Source of the DNA: Dickeya lacustris
GTDB taxonomy: Bacteria > Pseudomonadota > Gammaproteobacteria > Enterobacterales > Enterobacteriaceae
Direction: 5' to 3'
Assembly (NCBI RefSeq): GCF_029635795.1
Contig: NZ_CP114280.1
Coordinates: forward strand, 372,001 to 436,000
DNA: 64,000 nt
Shown in pieces: positions 41,058-52,815 of the stretch. The position numbers and the translations under genes are program-made. Each line of letters starts with the position of its first letter. Position 1 is the first letter of the stretch. Below the pieces are notes generated by a model. It was not told the origin of the DNA and did no database searches. It saw only the letters and a list, made by a program, of their open reading frames with translations.

Positions 41058-42008
41058 TCAACGCGCCATGCCCCAAAGGTGTGCAGGCGGCAACGCACGG
41101 TGCGACACATCTTGCATCGTATCCGGGGCGGATACCGGATGATGGATTTCGCTGTTACGACGACGAAAGTCACTGGGGCTAACGCCGACGCGTTTACGAA
41201 ACACGCGGGAGAAATAGAGCTGGTCGTCATAACCGACCACCCGGCCAACGGCGGCAATAGACTCTTGCGTAGTTTGCAACAACAGCTTTGCGCGGATAAC
41301 CCGCTGGTCTTCGCGCCAGCGCAGAATATTCACCCCCACCTGTTCACGAAACAGGTGCGCCAGCCGGGATGGCGACAAGCAGACATGACGCGCCACTTCA
41401 TCGATACGTAACTCCCCGGCAAGGTTGCCGGTAATAAATTGGCACGCTTCGATAATTCTCGGGTCCATTATCCGCTGCGGGCTTTGGGGGTCTTCCTCCA
41501 TCGCCCGCAACAGCAAACGCTCAAGTAAATTCATTGCCAGTTCCTCGGCAAAACGACGCCCGGAGCGGTGCGTCTGTTCAATTGAGGCAAACAGCGCATC
41601 AAATTCCTGTAGCAGCGCCGGGCTATCTAGCTTGAGCCGACCGACATCACGCCCCTTGCTGTGCCACTCAAGCCAGTCAGCCCAGTAAGCGCGAGGACGA
41701 AAGTAGACCCAACGGTGATACCAGCAGTCACTACCGGGCGCCCGGCCGTAATAGTGGCGCGAGCGCGGCGGAAAGAGCAGCAGCTCGCCGGGATCACAGA
41801 AAAAAGTCTCATCGCCATCCAGCACCTTGCCCTGCCCTTTGACAGTCAGGTTAATAATGTAACCCTTCATGCCATCAGGCCTGTCGATAAAAAAATCCAG
41901 CGGCCCACCGGCCAGAATCGGGGTAAGACCGGCAACCAGATAGGCGTTAAACGCATAGCCTGGCAATAGCGGATTCGGCTGTGATTCATGCGCCATGCGG
42001 TGATACAT
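41058..42008 (-). CDS. araC: AraC, L-arabinose-responsive regulator
   Basis: 316-residue AraC-family regulator. The N-terminal cupin domain ([30 protein letters not shown]) binds arabinose. The C-terminal double HTH ([24 protein letters not shown] and [28 protein letters not shown]) binds DNA. The ATG at 42008 follows GGAGGG. Unlike E. coli, where araC is divergent from araBAD, here it is the last gene of araF-araG-araH-araC, 28 bases after araH, so activation would raise its own synthesis. Confidence 0.93.
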   Translation of the reverse strand: MYHRMAHESQPNPLLPGYAFNAYLVAGLTPILAGGPLDFFIDRPDGMKGYIINLTVKGQGKVLDGDETFFCDPGELLLFPPRSRHYYGRAPGSDCWYHRWVYFRPRAYWADWLEWHSKGRDVGRLKLDSPALLQEFDALFASIEQTHRSGRRFAEELAMNLLERLLLRAMEEDPQSPQRIMDPRIIEACQFITGNLAGELRIDEVARHVCLSPSRLAHLFREQVGVNILRWREDQRVIRAKLLLQTTQESIAAVGRVVGYDDQLYFSRVFRKRVGVSPSDFRRRNSEIHHPVSAPDTMQDVSHRALPPAHLWGMAR

Positions 42009-42036
42009 ACGCCCTCCAGAAAAAGGATTATCGATA

Positions 42037-43023
42037 TCAGGCTGTTTTCTTTGCCAGCTGTTTATAGCGGTCAAAGATAACGGCAGCCAGCAGGATAAGG
42101 CCACGAACGACATATTGTGCAAACGGCGAGATATTGAGCAAATTCATGGCGTTTTCCACCGTTCCCAAAATCAGCACCCCGGCGACGACATAGGATATCT
42201 TGCCAATCCCGCCTTTCAGTGACACGCCCCCCAATACGCAGGCAGAAATCACAATCAACTCATAGCCCATGGAGGTCATTGGCTGCCCGCTGGTCATGCG
42301 GGAGGCTAAAATAATGCCCGCTGCGGCGGAAACCAGGCCGGATAGCCCGAAGATGATGATTTTGGTTCTCACCACCGGCACACCGGCAAGCCTGGCAGCC
42401 TCTTCATTACCGCCAATAGCCAGCGTATTGCGGCCAAGCGTGGTTTTATTCAGCAGCAATCCGAACAGAATCATGCACAATACGGTCAGCCAGATCGGTG
42501 CCGGCAGGCCGAGCCAATTGGCATAGCCAAGCGTAAAGAAGCGCTCGTCCTCTATCCCAACGGCCTTGCCGTCAGAAATGATATAGGCCAGGCCACGTAC
42601 AATTTGCATCGTTGCAAGCGTGGTGATGAGCGCATTGATTTTCAATCGCGCGATGACAAAGCCATTCAGCAGACCAAATGCCACCCCCAGTAACAAACCA
42701 GCCCCGACCCCTAACCAAAGGCTCGAGCTAAGGTTAATCACCACCGCTGTCGTCACACCAGCACAGGCGATGACCGAGGCGACAGACAAATCAAAATCGC
42801 CCGATGCCAGACAAAACAACATGCCGCAGGCCACCATGCCAGACATAGAGATAGCAAGCCCCAGCCCTTTCATATTCACAAAGGTGGCAAAATTCGGCAC
42901 AAACAGCGCACAGGCCAGGAACAAGGCAGCAAACACGACCAACATGCCGTAGTTATCCCAGATACGGGAGAGGCTAAAGCCAGCATGTTTAGCCGCATGG
43001 GAGGGGGACGTAACGCTAGACAT
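42037..43023 (-). CDS. araH: L-arabinose ABC transporter permease AraH
   Basis: 328-residue inner-membrane permease with eight to ten hydrophobic segments. The conserved segments [44 protein letters not shown] and the [17 protein letters not shown] end are typical of the ribose/arabinose/xylose permease family. It works as a dimer with AraG and the periplasmic AraF, and lies 18 bases downstream of araG. Confidence 0.92.
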   Translation of the reverse strand: MSSVTSPSHAAKHAGFSLSRIWDNYGMLVVFAALFLACALFVPNFATFVNMKGLGLAISMSGMVACGMLFCLASGDFDLSVASVIACAGVTTAVVINLSSSLWLGVGAGLLLGVAFGLLNGFVIARLKINALITTLATMQIVRGLAYIISDGKAVGIEDERFFTLGYANWLGLPAPIWLTVLCMILFGLLLNKTTLGRNTLAIGGNEEAARLAGVPVVRTKIIIFGLSGLVSAAAGIILASRMTSGQPMTSMGYELIVISACVLGGVSLKGGIGKISYVVAGVLILGTVENAMNLLNISPFAQYVVRGLILLAAVIFDRYKQLAKKTA

Positions 43024-43041
43024 TCATCGACTCCTTGGCGG

Positions 43042-44568
43042 TCAGGCAACCGCGTGTTCAGTGGTGGGCGTGGTTTTTAACATTGCCAGACTCAGGACGC
43101 TCTGCTCGCTGGCCTCGTCGTGCAAAAGTTCACCGGAAATAGCGCCCTCGCGCATCACAACAATACGATCGGCCAGCCCCAGCACTTCGGGCAGGTCGCT
43201 GGAGGCAAACAGCACCGCAATGCCTTGCTGCGCCAGGGTATAAATCACATGATAAATTTCATGTTTGGCCCCCACATCGATCCCTCTTGTCGGCTCATCA
43301 AGCATGATGACTTTCATCTCTTCTGACAGCCAACGCCCCAGAATCGCCTTCTGCTGGTTGCCGCCGGACAGATTCATAATCAGCTGTTGCGGTGAGGGTG
43401 TTTTGATATTCAGCGCAGCAATGTGATGATCGGCATTTTCCGCTTCCCATGCCTCATTAATCAGAAAGCCATGGCGAATGTGTTTGCGGCGGGCGCTGAT
43501 ATTGATGTTGTCGCGCACAGAATGTACCGGAATGATGCCATCAGCTTTGCGATCCTCCGGGCAAAGCATCAGCCCCTGGCGAATGGCGTCTGCAGGCGTA
43601 CGGGCGCGTAACACATGGCCGTCTAACATCACATGCCCATGGGTAATAGCGGTTGCGCCAAACAGCGCCTTCATCAATTCACTACGCCCGGCCCCCACCA
43701 AACCAAACAGCCCGACGATTTCACCGCGCCGTACCGACAACGACACCGGCTCCCTGACGCCAATGGCCTTCACGTCGTGCAGCGTTAAGCGCGGCTCGCC
43801 CAACGCTCTCGGTTGATAACCATACACATCCCCCAACTGACGACCGACCATCGCCTGCACCAACTGGGCATGATCCACCTGCTGCATATCGCTAAAGGTT
43901 TTTACGTAGCGCCCATCCTTGAACACCGTAATCGCATCGCTGAGGGCAAAAATTTCCTCCATACGATGCGATACATACACAATCACCCGCCCCTCGGCCC
44001 GCAGTTCACGAATCACCCGAAATAATTGCGTGATTTCACGGGCCGACAACGAGCTGGTCGGCTCATCGAAGGCAATAATTTTCGCATTACGCGCCAGCGC
44101 CTTGGCTATCTCAACCATCTGCCACTGCCCGATGGACAAATATTTAAGCGGGATATCCGGGTCGATATCCAATCCCAGATGCGCTAGCTGCAACCCGGCC
44201 TCATAACGCAATAACGCGGTATTCACGACCCCGGCTTTATGGGGCAGTTGGCCAAGGTAAATGTTCTCTGCCACCGTCATCTCCGGCACCAGATGCAGTT
44301 CCTGATAAATGATGGCGACCCCGGCATTGAGCGCATCCAGCGTATTGTTAAAGCGCACGGGTTGCCCTTTAATGCGAATATCGCCCTGCGAAGGCGTGTA
44401 ATTGCCGCTCAGGATTTTTAACAGTGTCGATTTACCTGCGCCATTTTCGCCCATCAACGCATGGATTTGCCCGGCATGACAGTCAAAACTGATGTCTGTG
44501 AGCGCATTGACGCCAGGAAAAACCTTGCTAATACCCCGGAAAGATAAATACGGTGACGGTTCAGTCAT
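43042..44568 (-). CDS. araG: L-arabinose ABC transporter ATPase AraG
   Basis: 508-residue double ATPase. The first half has Walker [10 protein letters not shown] and signature [15 protein letters not shown]; the second half has a degenerate P-loop ([16 protein letters not shown]) and signature [13 protein letters not shown] with Walker [13 protein letters not shown]. This two-domain form is that of sugar ABC importers. It energises arabinose uptake through AraH. Confidence 0.93.
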   Translation of the reverse strand: MTEPSPYLSFRGISKVFPGVNALTDISFDCHAGQIHALMGENGAGKSTLLKILSGNYTPSQGDIRIKGQPVRFNNTLDALNAGVAIIYQELHLVPEMTVAENIYLGQLPHKAGVVNTALLRYEAGLQLAHLGLDIDPDIPLKYLSIGQWQMVEIAKALARNAKIIAFDEPTSSLSAREITQLFRVIRELRAEGRVIVYVSHRMEEIFALSDAITVFKDGRYVKTFSDMQQVDHAQLVQAMVGRQLGDVYGYQPRALGEPRLTLHDVKAIGVREPVSLSVRRGEIVGLFGLVGAGRSELMKALFGATAITHGHVMLDGHVLRARTPADAIRQGLMLCPEDRKADGIIPVHSVRDNINISARRKHIRHGFLINEAWEAENADHHIAALNIKTPSPQQLIMNLSGGNQQKAILGRWLSEEMKVIMLDEPTRGIDVGAKHEIYHVIYTLAQQGIAVLFASSDLPEVLGLADRIVVMREGAISGELLHDEASEQSVLSLAMLKTTPTTEHAVA

Positions 44569-44677
44569 TTCAGCATCCTCAAGTGGTCTGCGCCGCCGGA
44601 TATGACGGCGCGGCCCGTCTCCCCGGCGTGGCGCAACGTGCCTGAACGCCGGACGATTGCATTACATCGCGACTGCG

Positions 44678-45661
44678 TTACATCAGGCCTTTTTTCTGCA
44701 ATTCGACTTTGAAGTTGTCGCGGGTAATCAGAACCACGTCAGTCACTTCGGTGAATTTTTGCGGTTCAACCCCTTTCGTCACCCAGTCATGCAGCATCTG
44801 GATACTTTTGTAACCGTGAACATCCGGGCTCGGCAGCAATGAGCCATAGAAGCCTGTCGGCTGCGCCTTCGACAACTCACTAACCGCATCAACGCCGTTA
44901 ATACCGATACCAATAACGTTGGCCGCCTTAAATCCCTGCCCCTCCGTCGCCCGCACGCCGCCCAATACGGTATTGTCGTTCATGCCAACAACCAGCCAGT
45001 GTTTGACCTGTGGATGCTGCACTAACAGCGAATTGGCCGCATCAAATGCGCCGGGAATATCGTTAGATTTGGTGGGAACCTGATAGATCTGTTGTTCGGG
45101 GAACCCCGCCGCCTTCAGTGCTTCCATTGACCCACCGGTACGACGACGCGCGGTATCGAGCTCATTGGCGGTGATAGCCATGACAGCCGTGTCCTGTACA
45201 TTCCAGCCCCGCTTTTGCATCTCTTTCCATAACTCCTGCCCCTGGCGCTCACCTATCTTGGTTGCCGCCATCATCACCAGCGGCACGCTATCCATCGGTT
45301 GTCCCTTGGCATTAATAAATTGGTCATCGACAGCAATCACTTTCAGGTTATAACCGCGTGCTTTAGCCACAATCGCGGCCCCGAGCTTCGGGTCTGGCGT
45401 GCAAATCACAAATCCCTTCGCCCCGCTGGCCGCGAGACTGTCAATGGCATTCAGGGTTTTCTCTCCATCCGGTACGGCAATTTTCATCACATCAAAACCT
45501 AAATCCTTACCGGCTTTGTCGGCAAAGCGCCACTCTGTCTGAAACCAGGGCTCTTCCGGCTGCTTCACTAAAAAACCCAGCTTCATATTTTCCGCGATAG
45601 CGGATTGTGACATAACGGCAGCCAGGCCAATCGCCGCCAGAACCCGAGTGAATTTATGCAT
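44678..45661 (-). CDS. araF: Periplasmic L-arabinose-binding protein AraF
   Basis: 327-residue periplasmic binding protein. The signal peptide KFTRVLAAIGLAAVMSQSAIA is followed by a mature sequence that resembles E. coli AraF (KLGFLVKQPEEPWFQTEW, AVPDGEKTLNAIDSLAASGAKGFVICTPDPKLG, WLVVGMNDNTVLGGVRATEG, IGINGVDAVSEL). It is the first gene of araFGHC. The 109-bp gap to araG contains a GC-rich hairpin at about 44590-44611, which may keep araF expression above that of the transporter genes. Confidence 0.94.
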   Translation of the reverse strand: MHKFTRVLAAIGLAAVMSQSAIAENMKLGFLVKQPEEPWFQTEWRFADKAGKDLGFDVMKIAVPDGEKTLNAIDSLAASGAKGFVICTPDPKLGAAIVAKARGYNLKVIAVDDQFINAKGQPMDSVPLVMMAATKIGERQGQELWKEMQKRGWNVQDTAVMAITANELDTARRRTGGSMEALKAAGFPEQQIYQVPTKSNDIPGAFDAANSLLVQHPQVKHWLVVGMNDNTVLGGVRATEGQGFKAANVIGIGINGVDAVSELSKAQPTGFYGSLLPSPDVHGYKSIQMLHDWVTKGVEPQKFTEVTDVVLITRDNFKVELQKKGLM

Positions 45662-46044
45662 GGTCTTCTCCGCTGATGATTCTTGTTAACACACTGGCAA
45701 CCGGGCCTGCTCTCGTGTGTGTATCACGCCATGAGTAGGCAGCTTTTTCTGGGATAAATGGAAAAACAAAAGGTTAGATAAATTCCATCTTCCGGCCCGG
45801 TCAGACGCGTCATTTGTAGCGGGTATTTTCGCCATGAAGAGAGAGCATTATCACATTCGGAAACTACAGCTGTTTCGTGCATATATTCAGCAAATTTAAC
45901 CAGCCGTTAACTTTTTGAGAGCCATCACAAAACACCGCGCTGTGGCAGAAAAATACATACTTCCAGCCAATCGCTCCTCACCGCCCGTTTTCGCTCTGTC
46001 TATCGTAGACAGCATTATCCCCATGATTAACAGGAGCAACGACG
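45662..46044. promoter_or_regulatory. Divergent regulatory region between araF and araB
   Basis: The 383-bp spacer must carry both arabinose promoters. Two GATAAAT copies (45753 and 45777, same direction) resemble parts of AraC half-sites, but their 24-bp spacing differs from the 21 bp of E. coli araI. AGAGAGCATTATCACA near 45840 has one good half of a CRP site. Both are weak candidates. Confidence 0.45.
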
Positions 46045-47724
46045 ATGCGTGCGGATGCGATTACGCTTGGTCTTGATTTTGGCAGTGACTCCGTGCGTGC
46101 ATTGGCGGTGGATTGCCATACCGGGCAGGAATTGGCAACAGAGGTGGTCTACTATTCGCGCTGGCAGCAGGGGCTTTATTGCAATCCATCCAGCAATCAG
46201 TTTCGCCACCACCCGCTTGATTACATCGAGTCGATGGAGCGGGCCATTCACGCAGTGGTAACACAACTTAGCCCGTCACAGCGCCAGCACATCGTCGGCA
46301 TCGGCGTTGACAGCACAGGCTCAACGCCCGCGCCAATCGATGAGCACGGTCAGGTTTTGGCATTGCGCCCTGATTTTGCCGACAACCCCAATGCCATGTT
46401 CATTCTCTGGAAAGATCACACCGCGATTGACGAAGCCGAGGCTATCAACCGCTTGTGCCATAGCGGTCAGTTTCCCGATTACACACGCTACAGCGGCGGG
46501 GTGTATTCTGCCGAATGGTTTTGGGCCAAGATTCTCCATATTAGCCGCCTTGACCCGGCCGTCTGCCAGCATGCGGTTTCATGGATAGAGTTATGTGACT
46601 GGATACCGGCACTCTTGAGCGGCACCACATCGCCTCACGCTATCCGCCGGGGCCGGTGCAGCGCAGGTCATAAGTCACTCTGGCACCCGGATTGGGGTGG
46701 CCTGCCTGAGCGCGCCTTTTTACAGGCGCTCGACCCTTGTCTCACCTCGCGACTCCAGGCTCCGCTCTTTAGCGAAACCTGGACGGCCGAACAACCGGTC
46801 GGCACGATCACCGCAGAATGGGCGCAGCGCCTTAACCTGCCGGCAAACGTCACTCTCAGCGGCGGCGCGTTTGATTGTCACATGGGGGCGGTGGGTGCCG
46901 GTGCCCAGCCCTACACGCTGGTGAAAGTTATCGGCACCTCCACCTGCGACATCCTGATTGCGGAGCCTGAGCGCGTTGGCAACCAGACGATAGCCGGTAT
47001 CTGCGGTCAGGTGGATGGCAGCGTTATTCCCGGTTATGTCGGCCTGGAGGCAGGACAGTCCGCATTTGGTGATATCTACGCCTGGTTTGGCCGGATATTA
47101 GCCTGGCCGCTTCAGCTGGCTGCTCGCGAACACCCTGAGTGGTCAGAGGCGATCGAACGGTTACAAACGCAGTTACTGACGCAGTTGACGCAGGCATGGG
47201 CCGACGCCCCCTCTCTTGACCATCTCCCGGTGGTGCTTGACTGGTTTAATGGTCGCCGTACCCCCTTCGCCGATCAGCGTCTTAAAGGGGTGATAACCGA
47301 TCTTAATCTCGCTACCGATGCACCGGCCCTGTTCGGCGGGCTGATTGCCGCCACAGCATTTGGCGCGCGCGCCATTATGGCGTGCTTTGAGTCACAGCAG
47401 ATACCGGTACATAACCTGCTGGCGCTGGGCGGCATTGCGCGCAAATCGCCCACCATTATGCAAGTGTGCAGCGATGTCATGAATCTTCCGCTGCAAATCG
47501 CCGCTTCCGACCAGTGTTGTGCATTAGGCGCAGCTATTTTCGCCGCCGTCGCCGCAGGCGTTCACCCGGATATTCCCGGCGCACAGCACAAAATGGCCTG
47601 TGGGGTTGAGCGCACCTTACTGCCTGACCCGGTTCGCGTCGCCCGCTACCAGCAGCTTTATCAGCGTTATCAGCGCTGGTGCCAACTGGCGCAAACGGCC
47701 TATAGCCCGGCCAGTAAAGACTGA
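46045..47724 (+). CDS. araB: L-ribulokinase
   Basis: 559-residue FGGY-family kinase phosphorylating L-ribulose with ATP. The N-terminal ATPase motif is [16 protein letters not shown], and [39 protein letters not shown] and [23 protein letters not shown] carry the substrate and ATP-binding residues. E. coli AraB has 566 residues. Downstream, araA follows after a spacer with TTAACCCTA repeats. araD is not in the window. Confidence 0.94.
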   Translation: MRADAITLGLDFGSDSVRALAVDCHTGQELATEVVYYSRWQQGLYCNPSSNQFRHHPLDYIESMERAIHAVVTQLSPSQRQHIVGIGVDSTGSTPAPIDEHGQVLALRPDFADNPNAMFILWKDHTAIDEAEAINRLCHSGQFPDYTRYSGGVYSAEWFWAKILHISRLDPAVCQHAVSWIELCDWIPALLSGTTSPHAIRRGRCSAGHKSLWHPDWGGLPERAFLQALDPCLTSRLQAPLFSETWTAEQPVGTITAEWAQRLNLPANVTLSGGAFDCHMGAVGAGAQPYTLVKVIGTSTCDILIAEPERVGNQTIAGICGQVDGSVIPGYVGLEAGQSAFGDIYAWFGRILAWPLQLAAREHPEWSEAIERLQTQLLTQLTQAWADAPSLDHLPVVLDWFNGRRTPFADQRLKGVITDLNLATDAPALFGGLIAATAFGARAIMACFESQQIPVHNLLALGGIARKSPTIMQVCSDVMNLPLQIAASDQCCALGAAIFAAVAAGVHPDIPGAQHKMACGVERTLLPDPVRVARYQQLYQRYQRWCQLAQTAYSPASKD

Positions 47725-47770
47725 TAACCCTAGTTATTAACCCTAAGCAATTAACCCTATTAACCCTATC
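47724..47770. repeat. Four short TTAACCCTA-type repeats between araB and araA
   Basis: TAACCCTA occurs at about 47724, 47738, 47752 and 47761, filling much of the 87-bp araB-araA spacer. No function is known; slippage-prone DNA is one reading. Confidence 0.6.
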
Positions 47771-47811
47771 ACGCCGTTTACTTCCCTTTAGGGAGCCCAA
47801 CAGGAGTTATC

Positions 47812-49323
47812 ATGGAATACTTTACGTCGCTTGAAGTCTGGTTTGTGATTGGCAGTCAGCATCTGTATGGCCCGGAAACGCTGCGTCAGGTGAAAGAGAA
47901 CGCCGAGAAAGTCGTCAATGCACTGAACCGCGATGCCAGGCTGCCGGTACGTCTGGTGCTAAAACCGCTGGTCAAAACGCCCGATGAAATCACCGCCCTG
48001 TGTCGCGATGCCAATCATCAGGAACAGTGCATTGGCCTGTTGACCTGGCTGCACACCTTTTCTCCCGCCAAAATGTGGATTGGCGGCCTGAGTATCCTGA
48101 ATAAACCGCTCTTGCAATTCCATACGCAATTTAATGCCGACATCCCCTGGGAAAGTATGGACATGGACTTCATGAACCTGAACCAGACGGCACACGGTGG
48201 CCGGGAATTCGGTTTTATCGGTGCGCGCATGCGTCAGGCGCATCAGGTGGTGGTGGGACACTGGCAAGATAGCAACGCGCAAGCGCGCATTGCCAAATGG
48301 ATGCGGGTTGCCGCCGCACGTCAGGAGAGCCGCCAACTGAAAATCGCGCGCTTTGGCGACAACATGCGTGAAGTCGCCGTGACCGAGGGGGATAAGGTCG
48401 CGGCGCAAATTCAGTTTGGTTATGCGGTGAGCGCCTGGGGGCTCGGCGACCTGGCGGGCGTCATCGATGATATCAGTCAGGGTGACATCGATACGCTGAT
48501 TGAGGAGTACGAAGCCTGTTATCAGTTAAGCGATGCCGTCAAGCTGCACGGGCCCAAACGCCAAAACCTGCTCGATGCCGCCCGCATTGAACTTGGTCTG
48601 AAACGTTTTCTGCAACAGGGCAACTTTCATGCCTTTACCACCAATTTTGAAAACCTTTATGGTCTGAAACAGCTGCCGGGCCTTGCGGTACAACGCTTAA
48701 TGCAGCAAGGCTACGGATTTGGCGCTGAAGGTGACTGGAAAACGGCGGCGCTGCTGCGCATCATGAAAGTCATGGCTCAGGGCTTGCCCGGCGGCACCTC
48801 ATTTATGGAGGATTACACCTACCATTTCTCACCGGGTACACCGCTGGTACTGGGCGCACACATGCTGGAAGTCTGCCCCAGCATCGCCAGCGAGCCCAAA
48901 CCGTTGCTGGATGCACAATACTTGGGTATCGGCGGTAAAGCCGATCCTGCCCGGCTGATTTTCTCCGCGCCAGCAGGCCCGGCGCTCAATGCCAGCCTTA
49001 TCGATCTTGGCGATCGTTTCCGCCTGTTGGTCAATCAGGTCGATGGCGTAGAGCCGCCCCAACCGCTGCCGAAACTTCCGGTAGCCAGAGCGGTGTGGCA
49101 ACCGCAGCCCTCGCTGGAGGTTGCCGCACAAGCATGGATAGTGGCGGGAGGCGCGCATCACACTGTGTTTAGTCAGGCTCTGGATATCGATTATCTGCGC
49201 CTATATGCCGAGTTGCATAACATCGAACTCTGCGTCATTGACGCACAGACCACGCTGCCTGAATTCGGCGATAGCCTGCGCTGGAATTCACTGTATTACC
49301 GCTTTGGCGCTACGCTTGCGTGA
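47812..49323 (+). CDS. araA: L-arabinose isomerase
   Basis: 503-residue manganese-dependent isomerase converting L-arabinose to L-ribulose. It has the start [20 protein letters not shown], the segments [14 protein letters not shown] and [15 protein letters not shown], and the C-terminal [10 protein letters not shown] with the metal-binding His. E. coli AraA has 500 residues. It is convergent with rhiE; a GC-rich inverted repeat (CCCCTGAC/GTCAGAGGGG, 49381-49418) lies between and may terminate both. Confidence 0.95.
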   Translation: MEYFTSLEVWFVIGSQHLYGPETLRQVKENAEKVVNALNRDARLPVRLVLKPLVKTPDEITALCRDANHQEQCIGLLTWLHTFSPAKMWIGGLSILNKPLLQFHTQFNADIPWESMDMDFMNLNQTAHGGREFGFIGARMRQAHQVVVGHWQDSNAQARIAKWMRVAAARQESRQLKIARFGDNMREVAVTEGDKVAAQIQFGYAVSAWGLGDLAGVIDDISQGDIDTLIEEYEACYQLSDAVKLHGPKRQNLLDAARIELGLKRFLQQGNFHAFTTNFENLYGLKQLPGLAVQRLMQQGYGFGAEGDWKTAALLRIMKVMAQGLPGGTSFMEDYTYHFSPGTPLVLGAHMLEVCPSIASEPKPLLDAQYLGIGGKADPARLIFSAPAGPALNASLIDLGDRFRLLVNQVDGVEPPQPLPKLPVARAVWQPQPSLEVAAQAWIVAGGAHHTVFSQALDIDYLRLYAELHNIELCVIDAQTTLPEFGDSLRWNSLYYRFGATLA

Positions 49324-49432
49324 GAGAGCGCAAGATAGCGCAAGTGAGATAACGCAGATAGCGTAAACCTGCCGTCATGCCCCCTGACACCCGATTTCGT
49401 GAAGCGGGGTCAGAGGGGTGCGGGTCATGTGA

Positions 49433-51142
49433 TTACTTTGTTAATGTCACGGCATCGTACATGAAGGTGCCACCGTTAAGGCGGAACGTAATCGTGTTTG
49501 CGCCATCACGTAACAAAGCACCGCTAATCGCAATACGCTCATAGTGGTATTTGCCGCTGTTTAACGCTCCGCGATATAGCGCCTTATCATTGTCATACTG
49601 AATATCTTTCACTTTGGTGCCATTAACCAGCACAGACAACGACGGCGTCGTCGGGTTTGTCATGCCACGGTTACTGGCCGCCGCAAATGCCACATTCAGC
49701 ACCCGGCTGCTGCCATCGGCGCGATCAACGTAATTGACATTCCAGTCGCCGGGGTTGGTCTGCGCGTAGTACCAGTCTTGCGACGGGCTGGACTGACCGA
49801 TGGTATACGTCAGGCTGGCGGGAACATCATTCTGCCAGTGATAGTTACGCAACTGGTCGCCAAACTTAAACTCACCCGCCAGCCGGTCACTGTTACCTAT
49901 CGACCATACCAGCGGTGCGGCATCTGACAGGGCAATCGCGGGAATTACCGTATTGGCGTTCACATCCACAACGTCGCTATACAGCACGCCGGGACGCGTT
50001 CCGCCATTGGCATAAACGGTCAGGGTATATTTGCCTTTGCGCACTTTATCAAAGCGGAAATTGCCCTGCGAATCGGTATTGGTGGTAAAGGCATAGCCCA
50101 GCGTTTGCACATCGGAAGGCTCATTCAGTGATGACGTGAGCGTAAGGTTCATCGGCTGCGTGGTATTCATTCGCCCGCTGACGCTCACCCTATCAACCGG
50201 GAAACGAGCGTCATTGACCCAGTTATACGGCCAGTCGGCTTTTTCCTGTTGGCTGCGCGACAGCGCATCGCGGTACATTTGATCTTCTGTGCCCGCATTC
50301 ACATACAACAGCCAAGGGCCGTAGAGCTTCTGCCAACCGGGAGGGGCAATCAGGTCAGGCGTACCAAAGTGCGAACCGGTCATATACATAATGGCCAGTC
50401 CATCCTGGTGTACCATCAAATCCTGTTTCGTGTCGTCGCCGGAAAAGAACTCCGAGCTGCCTGGCACAAGCCATGCGCCAAGGTTGTTGCCATATGCGCC
50501 CCAGACCGGGGTTTTACGCAGATAACCGGAAAAGTCATATTTGGAATAATAACTACCGTCTGGTAATTTCCAGGTTTCATCCTGAATTTTCTCAAACTTA
50601 TCCAGTTGAGAATAAAGATAGGGCTTGGTGCTACGAATACCGTTTGAAATGTGATCTAACAAGAAAGGGTTAAAGCGGTACACACCACGTAATTCACTCA
50701 CCGTCAGGTTCGCGCTCGTGCCATTGCGCGCAACCGCATAGCTGTAAACCCCGCTCACCCCTCGCCGGATGATAAAGTGATATTCCAGACTTAGTGCATT
50801 TGCCTCATTATCAATATAGGCAATATGGGCAATATCCTTAGTATTCTCGATAACAGAAACTTGTTGTGGTTTAAATTTCAAAAATGCGCCTGAATAATAA
50901 TCCAGATAACCGGTGCTGCTTTTTCCTAGTGCATTGACTTGCGCATTGGTTTTATCAATCAGATTTTGGCTACCATTAGACAATGTGCCAATACTGCCAT
51001 CACTGCCGATAGCTACCGATACCAGCCCATTATCCAACTGCGCTTTCATACCGGAAAGCGCCATACTCACATCGGATGATGCCGCTTGCGCCAGTGACGA
51101 GCACAGCATACCGAACGCGATAAGATGTAATCTACCTTGCAT
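49433..51142 (-). CDS. rhiE: Secreted rhamnogalacturonate lyase (polysaccharide lyase family 4)
   Basis: 569-residue enzyme that cleaves the rhamnogalacturonan I backbone of pectin by beta-elimination. The ATG at 51142 gives a normal signal peptide (MQGRLHLIAFGMLCSSLAQA) and has AAGGG upstream; an ATG at 51166 has no good site. Three PL4 domains are recognisable: the N-terminal beta-sandwich lyase domain, a fibronectin-like segment (FRFDKVRKGKYTLTVYANGG) near residue 370 and a C-terminal carbohydrate-binding domain ending in FRLNGGTFMYDAVTL. In Dickeya, RhiE leaves the cell through the Out type II system. It is next to arabinose genes, which fits use of arabinan-decorated pectin. Confidence 0.9.
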   Translation of the reverse strand: MQGRLHLIAFGMLCSSLAQAASSDVSMALSGMKAQLDNGLVSVAIGSDGSIGTLSNGSQNLIDKTNAQVNALGKSSTGYLDYYSGAFLKFKPQQVSVIENTKDIAHIAYIDNEANALSLEYHFIIRRGVSGVYSYAVARNGTSANLTVSELRGVYRFNPFLLDHISNGIRSTKPYLYSQLDKFEKIQDETWKLPDGSYYSKYDFSGYLRKTPVWGAYGNNLGAWLVPGSSEFFSGDDTKQDLMVHQDGLAIMYMTGSHFGTPDLIAPPGWQKLYGPWLLYVNAGTEDQMYRDALSRSQQEKADWPYNWVNDARFPVDRVSVSGRMNTTQPMNLTLTSSLNEPSDVQTLGYAFTTNTDSQGNFRFDKVRKGKYTLTVYANGGTRPGVLYSDVVDVNANTVIPAIALSDAAPLVWSIGNSDRLAGEFKFGDQLRNYHWQNDVPASLTYTIGQSSPSQDWYYAQTNPGDWNVNYVDRADGSSRVLNVAFAAASNRGMTNPTTPSLSVLVNGTKVKDIQYDNDKALYRGALNSGKYHYERIAISGALLRDGANTITFRLNGGTFMYDAVTLTK

Positions 51143-51807
51143 AGGGTTTCCCTTCTTCCTCATCATTTTTCAGTTTGCAGGCCTGCTATAGCACAATACG
51201 GCAGCACAATACGGCGAGCGCCCGGCTCCCGTTACCACTGGCTTTAGCTCGCCAGAAAAATCAATGGCATGCCAGACGGCTGTCTCACCATTATCCCTCT
51301 CCGGCACACCTGTTCCACCCGTAGGGCCACGCCATTTTGCGCAGTGCCCCGATACAACACCTTTTTGCCATTGCCCCGGCCTGCGATTTCATGGCAGAAA
51401 AACAAAGAACGACCTGCCGCTGCTCGCATTTTCAGTTAATAACTCGTTAAAGGTTTTACCAACCGGCGCGGTGCAATAAAATACAACCCATTATTTTTTG
51501 CAGTGGATCACAAAATTTCAGCCAAAGGCGCAACGAGGAGGAAAAACCCGGGCATTGGATGATAACGGATTATTTAATTCATAAAATTATTCGTGTTCTA
51601 ATCAATTATTTCATTCCAATTAGCGAGAGCGTGTTAATTAACCCGACAACCCAACAGCCCGCCAGCAGTCCTGATGTATTCAAGGGTATTTATACTGAAT
51701 TTATTCTCCAGCACCTTATGCTACGCTATTTTTAAATTCAGCACTGGACAGGAAAGTTACGAAGAATATACTGAAAACCTTTTTCACTTTATTGCTGATT
51801 TTCAAAA
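51143..51807. other. Spacer between rhiE and cnu
   Basis: 665 bases without a gene I can support. It must contain the rhiE promoter and the cnu promoter. TTTGCAGTGGATCACA near 51497 has one good CRP half-site. From about 51560 on the DNA is AT-rich, as is usual near cnu. Confidence 0.55.
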
Positions 51808-52023
51808 ATGAGCGTCTACGAATATTTATTAAAATTTAGAAAGGTCAATACGGCGGACAGTCTTGAAAAATTGTTCGACCATCTCAACTATTCGCTGACT
51901 GATAACCATGAAATTATCAATATGTATCGGGCAGCCGATCATCGCCGCGCCGAATTAGCCGCTGGCGGAAAGTTGTTTGATGTGGGACAGGTGCCTAAAA
52001 CCGTTTGGCATTTTGTTATCTAA
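51808..52023 (+). CDS. cnu: Cnu (YdgT), Hha-family nucleoid-associated protein
   Basis: 71-residue protein nearly matching E. coli Cnu/YdgT ([57 protein letters not shown]). It binds H-NS and modulates silencing of AT-rich and virulence genes, and also binds cnb in oriC. It lies upstream of rsxA as in E. coli; ydgK, which lies between them there, is missing. Confidence 0.94.
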   Translation: MSVYEYLLKFRKVNTADSLEKLFDHLNYSLTDNHEIINMYRAADHRRAELAAGGKLFDVGQVPKTVWHFVI

Positions 52024-52233
52024 TCGTGCTCGCGCACCGCATTTTCACGTAACGCATCGGTTTTTACTCTTGCAAAGCAGCATCGACCTGATAGGGATAT
52101 CATCCGGCATGCTGTTTTTTTATGCCATTTCACCGCGTGAAGGGAACCACCACGCAATATCCCTACATTGGGTAAGTTGTCGAATGACGGACAATACCGG
52201 ATAATACGCCGGTTTTGTTTAGCAGGCACTGTA

Positions 52234-52815
52234 ATGAGCGAATATCTCTTGTTGTTTGTTGGCACAATATTGGTCAACAACTTTGTTTTGGTGAAATTCC
52301 TTGGTCTCTGCCCGTTTATGGGGGTGTCCAAAAAACTGGAAGCGGCCATCGGCATGGGCTTTGCCACGACGTTTGTCATGACGGTCGGTTCGGTATTCTC
52401 CTGGCTGGTTAATGCTTATGTCTTACTGCCGTTTAACCTCCTCTATCTCAGAACGCTGGCATTTATCCTGGTGTTCGCCGTGGTGGTGCAGTTTACCGAG
52501 CTGGCAGTGCGTAAAACCAGCCCTGCGCTCTACCGCCTGTTGGGGATCTATCTGCCGCTGATAACCACCAACTGCGCGGTGCTCGGGGTGGCGTTACTGA
52601 GCGTCAATCAATCGCACAATTTCCTGCAAGCGACCGTTTACGGCTTTAGCGCCGCTGCCGGGTTCTCGCTGGTGTTGGTGCTGTTTGCTGCCTTACGCGA
52701 GCGTCTTGCGGTCGCTGATGTGCCGGTTCCGTTTCGCGGTGCGTCCATCGCACTGGTGACGGCGGGGCTCATGTCGCTGGCATTCATGGGCTTTACCGGA
52801 TTGGTGAAATTCTGA
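52234..52815 (+). CDS. rsxA: RsxA, membrane subunit of the electron-transport complex
   Basis: 193 residues, as in E. coli RsxA. It has six hydrophobic segments and the conserved [22 protein letters not shown] and [14 protein letters not shown] blocks. The start [10 protein letters not shown] at 52234 follows GCAGGCAC. With RsxB-E and G it forms the Rnf-type ion-translocating complex that reduces and switches off SoxR. rsxB begins at its stop codon (one-base overlap). Confidence 0.95.
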   Translation: MSEYLLLFVGTILVNNFVLVKFLGLCPFMGVSKKLEAAIGMGFATTFVMTVGSVFSWLVNAYVLLPFNLLYLRTLAFILVFAVVVQFTELAVRKTSPALYRLLGIYLPLITTNCAVLGVALLSVNQSHNFLQATVYGFSAAAGFSLVLVLFAALRERLAVADVPVPFRGASIALVTAGLMSLAFMGFTGLVKF

